A stretch of DNA of 64,000 nucleotides from Paraspadella gotoi (Eukaryota; Chaetognatha): assembly GCA_051294375.1 (NCBI GenBank), contig CM119270.1, positions 2,909,213 through 2,973,212 of the forward strand, in the 5' to 3' direction. How positions within the stretch are numbered: the stretch's first letter is position 1; every line of letters starts with the position of its first letter. The translations under genes and the position numbers were made by a program. Under the pieces are notes generated by a model, which saw only the letters and a list, made by a program, of their open reading frames with translations, was not told the origin of the DNA and searched no databases. Below are positions 44,420 through 55,213 of this stretch, piece by piece.

Positions 44420-47400
44420 ATGCAATAGCGACGATCCTTATGCTTTTAAGATTTTTTTACTTGCATCATTTTTTCAAACTTGCATAATTTTTTCAACTTG
44501 CATTCGTCAAAACTTTATATCTAGCTCTTCACTCACTTTCCTCCGGCTCACAAAATTTCATCTCATCTATCATGGGTAAAATAAATAAAAAGATTCAAGT
44601 AAATGTGACTCAATTTTTTTTCATTTAAACTCATTTCCACTGGTACGTTTCCACTGAAACTTTATATCAAGCTTCGTCATACGTTTTCCTACCCACACAC
44701 AAAATTTCAACTCAATCTATCCATCCAATTATGATTAATGGAGTATTTATTGGTTAAAATAAGTAAAAAGATTTTAGTAATTCGACTTATGTTTTTCCAT
44801 TAAAATAATTTCCACTCACACGATTCCATCGAAATTTTATATCCAGCTTTATCACACACTTTCCCTACCCACAAAAAAATTTAATTCCAATCCAACCAGC
44901 AATCACGAGTTATTGGAGCTTTTTGCTAAGATGGGACGGATGGACGGATGGATTGACTAATTAATTAATTATTGTATTAATTTATTTACTATGATTAATT
45001 AACTGATTAATTATTTGATTTATTAATACATCCTGCAGATACATTTAATATAAACGGAAAAGAAGCATAATCAATTAGTAAAACAGGTTTTTTGTTTTTT
45101 TCCATTTAAAACTCATTTCCACTCAAACTTATTCATCGAACTTGATTTCCTGTTCAACACACACTTTCCTACCCACATACAAAATTCCAGGTCAATCAGC
45201 CCATCCACTCATGAGCAATTGGTGTTCAAATAGTGAATATATTTTTTTTGTTTTTTCCATTTAAACTCATTCCACTCGGACGATCCATCGAAACTTAATA
45301 TCCAGCTCAATCAACACACTACCTATCCACACACAAAATTCATTTAAATCCATCCATCCATCACGAGTAATTGGTGTTTTTTGCTAAGGTGGACGGACGG
45401 ACGGACGGACGGACGCGGGACAGACGGACGGACGGACATCATTTTTTTTGCATAATTTATCATAATTCGATGTTCTGACATGATATAAGTTGTGTGCCCG
45501 ACAATATTGAGGGGGCGGACCGACGGACCGAAAAGTGAGTTATAAAAAGTGAGTTATAGAGTCGGGATCTGCTGATAAGCAGATCCGACTAAAAATGACC
45601 ACCTCGCCCACTCAGGAAATCCTAACCACCCGCGAGTCTCCCAACTTGTCCTACCGCTCAAAGTGGTCTGCCGCCGCTGGTGCCGGATTCTCGGCGGATT
45701 TGTCGGCGTTCCGCGGAAAGGTCAACGTCCAGGATGCAGAACGATATTCGACTTCGGTTGAGCAGAGGGTTGACGAAGGTTTGGGGTTTGGTTTGTTGTT
45801 GAAGGATCTATTAATACTTAGAATACAAGGTTTTCAAAACGCCGGTGGCCAAACTTTACCTTATTCTAGTCATAATTTAGCTTGTTTATTTAAATGTAAC
45901 AATATAATCATTCAAGTACCAAGAACTAAGGAAACATATCTGAGTTAAATTGACTTTTAAATTCGGGAAGATAAAACTAACTTTTTTTAAAACTTCTGTT
46001 TCGTATGATATCTGAGTGCAATAATAAAATGCGCAGACAGTATCCAAGTGAGATGATTTCCTTGTCACAGTTTTTTTGAGCTTAAGTGGTACAGTTATAG
46101 AGTGATACATTTATATAACTACAATCGCTGGACGCTAAAACCTCTTCTACTTTCGAGTTGAAAAGTGAGCCATGAAACCTTCTAGAGAGTGTACAGCACG
46201 GTCAGTCGGTCATTTTCAACTTATTGGAGCGGCGATTATTACATAACATCTTTTGTTAGGCCTCAACTCATTATGCCAGATGTAATTTTAAATCCTTGCT
46301 ACGTTTGGCACTTGGCACTGGCATTTGGCAACTTTTGTCAATTCGCAACGCACTACCAATCACCCATTCGTACGTTGGTCTTTTCTTCTCACAGGAGAAA
46401 CTACAGAACGTTTTCCACGGTCTCTACAAGATCGCGAACACGAAGGTTTCGTCGGCCTTTCGGTGGATCCTGATGTTTCTGCAGGTTTGAAAAATTAACA
46501 GGGAAGTCGACCGATTTGATCTCAACGGCTCCGCCTCACCTCTGACTTACCCTCCAGCGGGCTCTCGTCATCGGCCGTGGTCAGTTCAGCACTACGATCA
46601 GTCAAGCAGCTTCTCTTGGCGTCGTCGTTCGTCGCGTCGTCGTGGCGACCACACTTCACCGACTCCTTGACGACCCACTTGATCTGCAGTTCGCCGCTGA
46701 TTCCGTGGCGCCCGCGTGGCGCAACCTTTTGACACTTTGAAGACTCGGATTCAGGCCAGAAGAGGGCGGGGCGGATTCGTTACAAAGGATTTAAAAAAAG
46801 TTCTTCAGCGTGAAATCGGTCGCCGTCACGTGATCATGATTCATTTTTCTTTTCTTTTCTTTTTTTCTTTAATAAAACGAAATTAATTTTTTTAATAATT
46901 TTTTTTTTTGGTCATTAGAAAATTTTTCAGGATTTTATTTATTTGTTTATTTCGATTATTTTATTTTTTTTTAAGGAAAGTTTAAGTCTTCATTTAATTC
47001 AATTTTAAACTATAAATTTGGAGATAAATTTTAGAAAAACCAATCAAAAAATTAATTTTCAATCTTTTTCTTTAATCTTTTCCTTCTTCTTCCATCTCTT
47101 CTCTATATTTTCATACCTCTCGCATTTATCATAATCATTTTTAATTAATCATTTATCATTCGATGCGTTAAAACTATTATATTTCGGACAGTCGGACCGA
47201 CCAGACCGACCGAAAAAGCGTCTTATTAAGCCGCGTTTCGCCGGGACTAAAAAAACCCTAATTATAAATTATAAAATTGGACACAGGCCTCGGCGCCCAG
47301 GCCAATTCTCCGGATATCGGTCCGTCCTGCGTTTTACCCTTGGATGGGCGTGGCTGGACTCTACAAAGGCTTCCTTCCCGCGTGATTCGACTCGGGACTC

Positions 47401-49902
47401 AAACGACAATCATCTTCGTCATTTCAGCAGCTGAGATCAGATTCGGGAGACGGAAGAAATATTAACGTTTTTTGGAAGGTCTTATTTTTATTATATTTTA
47501 ATTTGTGTACTTTAGTTAGGTTTTTTTTTAAAGATATTCGCATTATTTATCAATTTTTTTCTTCGTCCTGTTGTGTATAACTCGAAAATTGTAAATGTAC
47601 TTAATTTATAGAAGATGCTTACAAATCTTTGTTTAAAAAAGTTAGTCATTACCGAATTTATAACTGACGATATGAACGATATTTTATATGTAAAATTTTA
47701 CTAATTATTTCGCCAACAACTGGTTCGATTACAATTAATAAATGTATCATAAGGAATGAAATGAGACAAAAATAAATTGTTATTCAATAAATCATCAATT
47801 AATAGTATATATTCTAGTCAATCAGTCGATCAAATTATTATCTTCAAAAATCACCAAAAATCACAAAAATCCATCAACAAAATTCCATCATTCAATCAAT
47901 CAATCAATCATAAAAACCAATCAATTAATTAATCAATTAATCAATCAGTCAATCAATCAATCAATCAATCAACTCAACCAATCAATTTTCCATCCCTTCC
48001 TCTTTCCAAGACGACGCCGTCATTCCGACGACGACTTCTCATCGTCCGACTTCTCCAACATCAACAATCCGAGGAACCTGTCCAGTCGCCGGCGCCCCTT
48101 CGGGCACGCGGCCACCGGCCCCACGGCTCCGCCCCTACCGCCGTGACCTCGCCGCGCCCGCCAACGCCGCCCCGTCCCGCACCGGCGTCGTGGGCGCCCA
48201 AAACGGCGCCCCGACGCCCGTCGCCGTCATCATCGATCTTACACTCAATTTCCGGCGACGATGACGTCGAAGAATCATCATCATAATCATCATCATCACA
48301 TCCCATCACAACAACATCATCATCATCATCATTCTTCCCCATCATCCCGTCGACACTCCAACGACTCGTCCGCCAACAAAAGACCATCCACGACGAACGT
48401 TCGCGTTTGTCCCGCGACCCCAAACCAACATCACCCCAGCACTTCAACAATAACAACCACATCAACCACAACGGCGCGTTTATCCACATCATCGCGCCGT
48501 CTACGCCGCCACAACGTCAACAACGTCAAAAAAAGTTGCGGCGGCGGGGCGGCGGCTTCATTCAGCTTCAAAACATCCGAGACCCGAACAACCCCTGACC
48601 TATCACCATCAGCAACAACCCCATCAAGCAACAACAACAACAGACAAAAAAACATCACGATCCCTCATCTTCCTCGCCTCAACGACTTGGACGTTTCTCG
48701 GACACTGAGGACGATGTCGAGAGAGTCGGTGACGTTTCCCGTTGCGGTGCCGACCAACGCCGTCCTGTCGGCGCGCGGAGACCCAATACCCGGGCGCCGC
48801 TTATGCTCAGATCGCGAGGTGCGAACACGACGAAGAGGAGGAGGAGGAGGAGGAGGAGGAGGAGGGAGAAGAAGTAGAGGAAGAGGAGGAATACGACGAT
48901 CCTCCCCTTCCTACGAAGAAGCGTCGTCTTACTTCGAGACTCCAAACGGACGACTCATTCCGAAACACGACGACCACGCCGTTCCTGCAGCAGCAACAGC
49001 AGCAGTTGTTACAGCAGTCGATGCCGGCAACAGCAGCAGCCAACGACGATAAAACTGACGACCGAAGGATAAACGTCAAATCATCCTCAACGGACCAACC
49101 CTTTCCTCGTGGCGGGCTGTCGGACGTGGCCAGAGACGGCGCCAAAAAGACGCCGAGGATGACGCCGCTAAAGACGTTCGCGACGCGACGCCCGATGCCG
49201 AGCAAAAGAGCCGCCGCCGAGGAGGGAGCGGCGTCGCCACGACGAAAGACGCGGTTTTTCATCGACGCCGGGAAGATGTGCGTCGCCGTCTGAGACGGAA
49301 GAGGCGCCGGAATCGGCGAGACGCCCGTGGCACGACGCCGCTTTTATCGCCGACGCCCGAAAGCGGCGAAACGACGACGACGATGACGACGGCGTCGCTG
49401 TTCCCACTCAACAATTGTTCGAAGTCGAAAAAAAGAAGAAAACGAAAAGAATATAAAAATAATTGTTTATTAATTCTAATTTTTCACTCTTCGCAAAATA
49501 AAAAAATGACACTTTTTTTCTGAAACGCCCTATTTTCTGTTTCTTAATACCTGAACTTAATTTTAATTTTAAATATAAAAACCCTAATTTCTTACCTAAT
49601 CTTTAACCAAATACCTAACCTTAGTTACAAATCGCAAAGGCTTATCCCTTAACATATTCCTAACCTTAAAACTGACTGAATTCTGTATTAATCTGAAATG
49701 GGGCGTTTTTTTTTGAAAATAATGGCCAAAAAATTTTTAAAACATAAGATAAAAAGGCAAATAAAAACTCAACTTAAGATTCTATCAGAATTCTCTTTTT
49801 CTATTGTTAGTATCTCTGGCAACTTCCATTTGGATAATGTATAATTTCCTTCTTTTTTTGAAATATCAATAATGACTGGTCAAAATAATCGTGTAACATT
49901 CT

Positions 49903-49940
<38 letters not shown>

Positions 49941-52900
49941 TCCTTGCTGGATTAGCCTGTTTAATTCCTCCCCACTCCTATTCTTCTTTTATCGTTTACG
50001 AAACGCATAAAAGTTTTTATTGTCGTCAAGCGACGACCGCGATAGGATTCGGGATTGGAGACTTTATTCAGTTCCAATATTTGTACCCGAGACTTACTAA
50101 TTGATCCGCTACTGTTTTACTTCTGTTGTTCCGATTTTTTTTCGATTTACTACTTGGAAATAATTGTTACTTTTATGAAGGATATAACATACTGGCTGAT
50201 GGCATTCTACCTTTTCCTTCCCTCTCTGATGATAACATACTGCTTGTATGGCATCTAGCCCTTCCCTCCGCCCCATCTCTTTCTCTCTCTCTCTCTCCCT
50301 TTTCTCCCCCCCCCCCCCCCTACATTTTTATTTTCAATTAAGAAATTACAATCAAGAGGGCATGATTTATTAAAACGGTGTTTTAGACAAAAATGTAATC
50401 CGTCAAAATCTATCATAAAAAAAACAAAAAAAAAAAAACAAAAATTGCGGTGTTTATTTTTTTTTTTTCCTTTTATCCAATCTGTATTGTATATTTCCGC
50501 CCTCCAACAATTTTGAAACTTTTAGATTAAATCAAAACTCGTAAGAATCAGCTTCCCCACTTTTTAAAAAAAGAAAATGGTGTACAAGTTACAAGGTTCG
50601 TCCCCAATTATGAATATACATATAAAAAACGAAACTAACTGGATGGGGTTGATTGTCTCTGTAATTGTCTATACGTAACCCGTATGTTTCGATATACGAG
50701 ATATTTAGTATTTCAATTTTTTTTTCGCGCTTTGATAAATGGAATTGAAATCTTGGTTGAATTAAAATAAAAATTAGAAATTAATATATTTGATCACTTT
50801 ATTCTCACGTTTTTTGAGTCAGCTCATCGTGAGAAACGTTAAACAATGTTAATGTATCTGATGTCTAGACAACGTTTAATAAACTAGACAGAGGGTCCTC
50901 GATTGATAATTTCCGGGTCCAGCTCTGTTATGATCTTCAAAGTAATGAAATTGGTACAACCAATATAAAAATTATCCATTCATTTAATAAATAAGCTATC
51001 TTGCCCCTGACTTTGGACAGGCTTTGGTGGTTTCAGGCCTCCATCACTTCTTACAAGATAATGACAAGCAGGTCCCTGCAAGCTTTAATCAAGACTCTTT
51101 CACAGTTTCGTTGTAATTCACTCCCAGAGTACCTGGCTTCCCTATCAATGAGTGGAAATATTTCAAGAATGTTTCAATTGTATGAAAAGACCACTCCCTT
51201 AGTATTAGATCGGGGAATACTTATTGTACTCCGCATTAGCATCAAAATACAAGGAGCTGAATTTTATGAAATTGGTACAACCAATATAAAAATTATCCAT
51301 TCATTTAATAAATAAGCTATCTTGCCCTGACTTGGACAGGCTTTGGTGGTTTCAGGCCTCCATCACTCTTACAGATAATGACATAGCAGGTCCCTGCAGC
51401 TTTCAATCAAGACTCTTCACAGTCTCGTTTATTCACTCCCAGAGTACCTGGCTTCCTATCAATGAAGTGGAAAATATTTCAAAGAATGTTAATTGTATGA
51501 AAAGACACTCCCTTAAAGTATTAGATCTTACCATGTCCAAAGTCAAGAATTAATGATTAAATGTTACATATATGTTGTACAATTTCTCAAGGACGCAAGA
51601 GAGTATTCTGTTAGACAGAGAGAGAGAGCCTCGATTGAGCGCTTGATGGGTCCGGTTATCTTGAAGAGAGCATTGAGTCACTAAGATACGGTTAAAACCC
51701 GCCATAGGCTGACCAAAGCAAGTAACAATATACATCATGTAGTAGATCTTAGTATGAAATAGTTTTTCATTATTAGACAACTTTGCCATAAGCAAGATCA
51801 ATTTTACGATGACGTTAAAGAGATCATAGAATATTTTTCCTTCTTTTCGTATAAAAGATGAGAAAACTTTTCATATCTCGAACTTCTAGATCTTTTTAGG
51901 AGATTAAATGCAGTACATGACAACCGTCTTGAAGTCTTGAGTTCCTATAGTAATCAGAGCTGATATAAACAAACAGAAAATTAATAAATTATCAATGATT
52001 AATTGCGTTCAAGTCTCTGAGCCTTCGTCAGTTGTCGGCTCGTTTATGTATTAGGGTTTTTTACCCATTCTTTCGTCACATCAACACGCTATTCGTCTTC
52101 TATAAAATATGGTGCCCGCCAAACAATCTCAAAATTCTTTTCAACCTGTTTCTGATTGCGAAAAAAACCGACGGCTGAAATGGCGGCATTTTTTAAAATT
52201 AATTTAAATGCAATCATTATATGGTAAAAAAAATGGAGCTAAAGTATTTCATAATCTCGCCAACATTAATTGAAAAATCAAGAATGTAAACATCGAGTTA
52301 GTTTGTTTTAATGTGAGTTTTTTTCCCGCTTTTTTCATCAAAACAAACAAAACTTAAATCCTCTCCTCCTTTTTCACGGCGAGGTGGTTCATCTACAATA
52401 AATTAAAGGTCTTTCGACATTTTTTGCCAGTTATGAATATTGCTATAGAATTTTTAAAAAAATATTATAAATTGTTTTTTTAAATTAGATGCTTCGATTG
52501 CATTTTGATTATTTATTTTACTTTGATGTTTTTTCAACAAAATTTAGAGTATTAAAAAAGATTGAACAAGATATATTAACAAAGCAATATATAAACGTCG
52601 ATTAGTATTTGAAATTTACTTATAAAATAATATCAGTATATTACGTTTAATGTAAATCATTTTTGAAGTACGGAAAAGTGGTCACTTGACACAGCTGCAG
52701 ATTAAAAATGACCACCTCGCCCACCTCAGGAAATCCTAACCACCCGCGAGTCTCCCAACTTGTCCTACCCGCTCAAAGTGGTCTGCGCCGCTGGTGCCGG
52801 ATTTCTCGGCGGATTTGTCGGCGTTCCGGCGGACAAGGTCAACGTCAGGATGCAGAACGATATTCGACTTCCGGTTGAGCAGAGGTGGTTGACGAGAGGT

Positions 52901-54625
52901 TTGGGGTTTGTTTGTTGTTGAAGGATCTATTAATACTTTAGAATACAAAGGTTTTCAAACGCCGGTGGCCAAACTTTACCTTATTTAGTCATAATTTAGC
53001 TTTGTTTATTTTAAAAATGTAAACCAATATAATCATTCAAGTACCAAGAACTAAGGAAACATATCTGAGTTAAATGTGACTTTTAAATTCGGGAGATAAA
53101 ACTAACTTTTTTTAAAAACTTCTGTTTCGTTTGATATCTGAGTGCAATAATAAAATGCGCAGACAAGTATCCAAGTTGAGAATCGATTTCCTTGTCACAG
53201 TTTTGAGCTTAAGTGGTACAGTTATAGAAGTGATACATTTATATAACTACAAATCGCTGGACGCTAAAACCTCTTCTACTTTCGAGTTTGAAAAGTGAGC
53301 CATGAAACCTTCTAGAGAGTGTACAGCACGGTCAGTCGGTCAGTTTTCAACTTATTGGAGCGGCGATTATTCATAACATCTTTTGTTAGGCCTCAACTCA
53401 TTATCGCAGATGTAATTTTAAATCCTTGCTACGTTTGGCACTTGGCAACTGGCATTTGGCAACTTTTGTCAATTCGGCAACGCACTACCAAATCACCCAT
53501 TCGTACGTTGGTCTTTTCTTCTCACAGGAGAAACTACAAGAACGTTTTCCACGGTCTCTACAAGATCGCGAACACCGAAGGTTTCGTCGGCCTTTTCGGT
53601 GGATCCTTGATGTTCTGCAGGTTTGAAAATTAAACAGGGAAGTCGACCGATTTGATCTCAACGGCTCCGCCTCACCTCTGACTTACCCTCCAGTCGGGCT
53701 CTCGTCATCGCCGTGGGTCAGTTCAGCACCTACGATCAAGTCAAGCAGCTTCTCTTGGCGTCGTCGTCGTCGACGTCGTCGTGGCGACCACACTTCACCG
53801 ACTCCTTGACGACCCACTTGATCTGCAGTTTCGCCGCTGGATCCGTGGCGACCGCGTTGGCGCAACCTTTTGACACTTTGAAGACTCGGATTCAGGCCAG
53901 AAGAGGGCGGGGCGGATTCGTTACAAAGGATTTTGAAAAAAGTTCTTTCAGCGTGAAATCGGTCGCCGTCACGTGATCATGATTCATTTTTCTTTTCTTT
54001 TTCTTTTTTTCTTTAATAAAAACGAAATTAATTTTTTAATAATTTTTTTTTTTGGTCATTAGAAAATTTTTTTCAAGGATTTTATTTATTTGTTTGTTTC
54101 GATTATTTATTTTTTTTTAAGGAAAGTTAAGTCTTCATTTAATTCAATTTTAAACTATAAATCTTGGGAGATAAATTTTAGAAAAACCAATCAAAAAAAT
54201 TAATTTTCAATCTTTTTCTTTTTAATCTTTTCCTTCTTCTTCCATCTCTTCTCTATATTTTCATACCTCTCGCATTTATCATTAATCATTTTTAATTAAT
54301 CATTTATCATTCGAGCGTTAAAACTATTATATTTACGGACAGTCGGACCGACAGACCGACCGAAAAAGCGTCTTATTAAGCCGCGTTTCGCCGGGACTAA
54401 AAAAACCCCCTAATTATAAATTATAAAATTGGACAACAGGCCTCGGCGCCAGGCCAATTCTCCGGATATCGGTCCGTCCTGCGTTTTACCCTTGGAGTGG
54501 GCGTGGCTGGACTCTACAAAGGCTTCCTTCCCGCGTGGATTCGACTCGGGACTCAAACGACAATCATCTTCGTCATTTTCGAGCAGCTGAGGATCAGATT
54601 CGGGAGACGGAAGTTTGAAGATTAA
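40900..54625 (+). CDS. SLC25A10: mitochondrial dicarboxylate carrier-like protein
   Basis: Inner-membrane carrier family protein. SLC25A10 members exchange dicarboxylates such as malate or succinate for phosphate (established). Visible exons: 1 at 40900-41024, 2 at about 42440-42615, and 3-6 in copy B at 52730-52884, 53528-53620, 53694-53952 and 54440-54625 (TAA). Copy-B phases all agree (0, 2, 2, 0). All three carrier signatures P-x-D-x-x-[KR] or its variant are present: THPMDLVK (exon 1), VPADKVNVRMQND (exon 3) and QPFDTLKTR (exon 5). VNVRMQND, RRNY and VGQFSTYDQVKQLLL favour the dicarboxylate carrier over oxoglutarate carrier or UCPs. Exon 6 ends with YKGFLPAWIRLGTQT and IFEQLR, the usual sixth-helix pattern. 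Length is near the family's roughly 290 residues. Exon 2 is damaged in every copy, and the second, frameshifted set of exons 3-6 lies in between. Confidence 0.85.
41043..41575. mobile_element. TAACCT-MITE, copy 4 (SLC25A10-like intron 1)
   Basis: The left end gttcccgaaagcgcccaatt pairs with the right end, which on the opposite strand reads atattttccaaagatgtcct. The interior has a gggttaggg array on the left (41180-41215) and a ccctaacctt array on the right (about 41513-41531) around an AT-rich middle. It starts 18 bp after the exon 1 donor. Confidence 0.65.
41100..41888. repeat. direct duplication of intron 1/exon 2, copy a
   Basis: Matches 41899-42670 in order (gatcggggttcggggggttt, the AT-rich middle, then exon 2). 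Copy a ends at a 10-N gap, 41889-41898. Confidence 0.85.
41690..41815 (+). pseudogene. SLC25A10-like exon 2, damaged copy a
   Basis: Ends at donor GTCTTT (41816). Compared with the 42.5 kb copy it has several indels around 41735-41790. A GISAS-type carrier segment and the WFIYNKLK end can be read only by changing frame. Confidence 0.6.
41899..42670. repeat. direct duplication of intron 1/exon 2, copy b
   Basis: Second copy, beginning inside the TAACCT-MITE. It continues into intron 2 sequence that recurs at 52409-52704. Confidence 0.85.
42440..42615 (+). CDS. SLC25A10: SLC25A10-like exon 2, copy b (gap inside)
   Basis: Reads GVRGLYDGISASWMR, the GLY-G-SAS motif of the dicarboxylate carrier second helix. 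After a one-base shift near 42570 it reads TYCTARWFIYNKLK to donor GTCTTT at 42616 (phase 0, matching exon 3). A 25-N gap (42489-42513) interrupts the front and the acceptor is not certain. Confidence 0.6.
44045..44170. repeat. tandem repeat of about 23 bp
   Basis: Units like atcatcgcatcaatgaatga, five or so, degrading to attacatcaatcaattac to about 44250. Confidence 0.8.
44490..45440. repeat. imperfect tandem of 150-200 bp units
   Basis: Recurring words: catttaaactcatttccact, tttatatccagct, cacactttcctacccacaca, catccatcacgagtaattgg. It ends in (GGAC)n at 45390-45437. Confidence 0.75.
45616..47465 (+). pseudogene. SLC25A10-like exons 3-6, copy A (frameshifted)
   Basis: Equivalents of exons 3 (45616-45767), 4 (46395-46484), 5 (46558-46809) and 6 (47287-47465), with the same splice words as copy B. 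Many single-base losses break the frame, for example one C in the tcctaccgctc stretch of exon 3 and the first T of exon 5. Exon 6 lacks 24 bp relative to B, lying between two cggaag words, which removes the normal C-terminus and stop. Read as is, it cannot encode the carrier. Real decay and uncorrected sequence errors both fit. Confidence 0.75.
47466..48010. other. spacer between the carrier and gene Z, copy A
   Basis: AT-rich, with (AATC)n at about 47890-47975. Corresponds to 54626-55213. Confidence 0.7.
48011..49455 (+). pseudogene. gene Z exon, copy A (frameshifted)
   Basis: Collinear with 55214-56651. Frames switch repeatedly (for example open pieces at 48261-49052 and 48742-49293) because of small indels, so no product of normal length can be read. 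The Asn/His/Gln and Glu-run landmarks are in the same order as copy B. Confidence 0.75.
49507..49730. mobile_element. TAACCT-MITE, copy 5A
   Basis: Same element as 56699-56926, with small indels in both ends. Confidence 0.7.
49731..50946. other. non-coding 3' flank, copy A
   Basis: CT repeat at 49901-49935, poly-C at 50307-50321, A-run near 50420. Collinear with 56927-58205. No gene. Confidence 0.6.
50947..51540. repeat. 321-bp tandem pair, copy A
   Basis: Monomers start at 50947 and 51268 with gaaattggtacaaccaatat and share aagctatcttgccc, ggcctccatcact and tcactcccagagtacctggc. The same pair occurs at 58206-58800. Confidence 0.85.
51541..52374. other. non-coding, end of copy A
   Basis: Collinear with about 58801-59600. 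Diverges from copy B after about 52320, where the sequence jumps to exon 2-like sequence at 52375. Confidence 0.6.
52375..52408 (+). pseudogene. SLC25A10-like exon 2, 3' fragment (copy c)
   Basis: Only the last 34 bp of exon 2 (cacggcgaggtggttcatct onward) precede donor GTCTTT. Intron 2 follows, as at 42616. This marks the left edge of copy B. Confidence 0.7.
52409..52729. other. SLC25A10-like intron 2, copy B
   Basis: Matches 42616-42903 and then 45592-45615. It lacks the 2.69 kb insertion. Confidence 0.85.
52730..52884 (+). CDS. SLC25A10: SLC25A10-like exon 3 (copy B)
   Basis: Acceptor acctcag, donor GTGGTT, phase 2 at the end. Encodes CAAGAGFLGGFVGVPADKVN, then VRMQNDIRLPVEQ. Confidence 0.85.
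53528..53620 (+). CDS. SLC25A10: SLC25A10-like exon 4 (copy B)
   Basis: Acceptor tctcacag, donor GTTTGA. Encodes RRNYKNVFHGLYKIANTEG and GLFGGSLMFC. Confidence 0.85.
53694..53952 (+). CDS. SLC25A10: SLC25A10-like exon 5 (copy B)
   Basis: Acceptor ccctccag, donor GTGAAA at 53953 (phase 0, consistent with exon 6). Encodes ALVIAVGQFSTYDQVKQLLL, a Ser run, and AQPFDTLKTRIQARRG, the third carrier signature. Confidence 0.8.
54440..54625 (+). CDS. SLC25A10: SLC25A10-like exon 6 (copy B)
   Basis: Acceptor gacaacag. Encodes GVAGLYKGFLPAWIRLGTQT and the last helix with IFEQLRIRFG, then TAA. Confidence 0.85.
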   Translation, partial: ASAPGQFSGYRSVLRFTLGVGVAGLYKGFLPAWIRLGTQTTIIFVIFEQLRIRFGRRKFED

Positions 54626-55142
54626 AAATACAACGGAAGAAAATATTAAGTTTTTTTTGGAAGGTCTTATTTTTATTATATTTTAGTTTTGGTGTACTTT
54701 AGTTAGGTTTTTTTTTTAATGACTATTGCATTTATTTATCAATTTTTTTCTTCGTCCCTGTTTGTGTATTAACTCGAAAATTGTAAATGTAACTTAATTT
54801 ATAGAAGATGCTTACAAAATCTTTGTTTAAAAAGTTAGTCAATTACCGAATTTATAACTGACGATATGAACGATATTTTATATGTAAAATTTTGACTAAT
54901 TATTTCGCCAACAACTGGTTCGATTTACAATTAATAAATGTATCATAAGGAATGAAATGAGACAAAAATAAATTGTTTATTCAATAAATCATTCAATTAA
55001 TAGTATATATTCTAGTCAATCAGTCGATCAAATTATTATCTTCAAAAATCAACCAAAAATCACAAAAATCCATCAAACAAAAATTTCCATCAATTCAATC
55101 AATCAATCAAATCAATAAAACCAATCAATTAATCAATCAATT

Positions 55143-55177
<35 letters not shown>

Positions 55178-55213
55178 CCAAATCCAATTTTCCCATCCCT
55201 TCCTCTTTCCAAG
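54626..55213. other. carrier-gene Z spacer, copy B
   Basis: AT-rich with (AATC)n at about 55092-55175. A gaataaac word is at about 54975. No exon was seen that could supply the start of gene Z. Confidence 0.6.

Larger units (their letters stand above)
42904..45591. mobile_element. 2.69 kb insertion flanked by a TA duplication
   Basis: Copy A intron 2 reads gcagatTA, then 2.69 kb, then TAaaaatgacc. Copy B has gcagatTAaaaatgacc uninterrupted (about 52699-52715), so the insert duplicated TA. The left side carries cggatctgc about 20 bp inside. The right terminus is a 12-bp-stem hairpin, gatctgct-gata-agcagatc. The interior is non-coding: (ATTA)n at 42950-43025, several CT runs, a 23-bp tandem at 44045-44165 and a longer tandem at 44490-45440. 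TA duplication is typical of Tc1/mariner-type insertion (established). Assignment is inference. Confidence 0.65.

Noticed and set aside
42904-45591. Helitron
   Set aside because: A terminal hairpin is present, but the element does not start with TC, has no T after a CTRR end, and duplicates TA, which Helitrons do not do.
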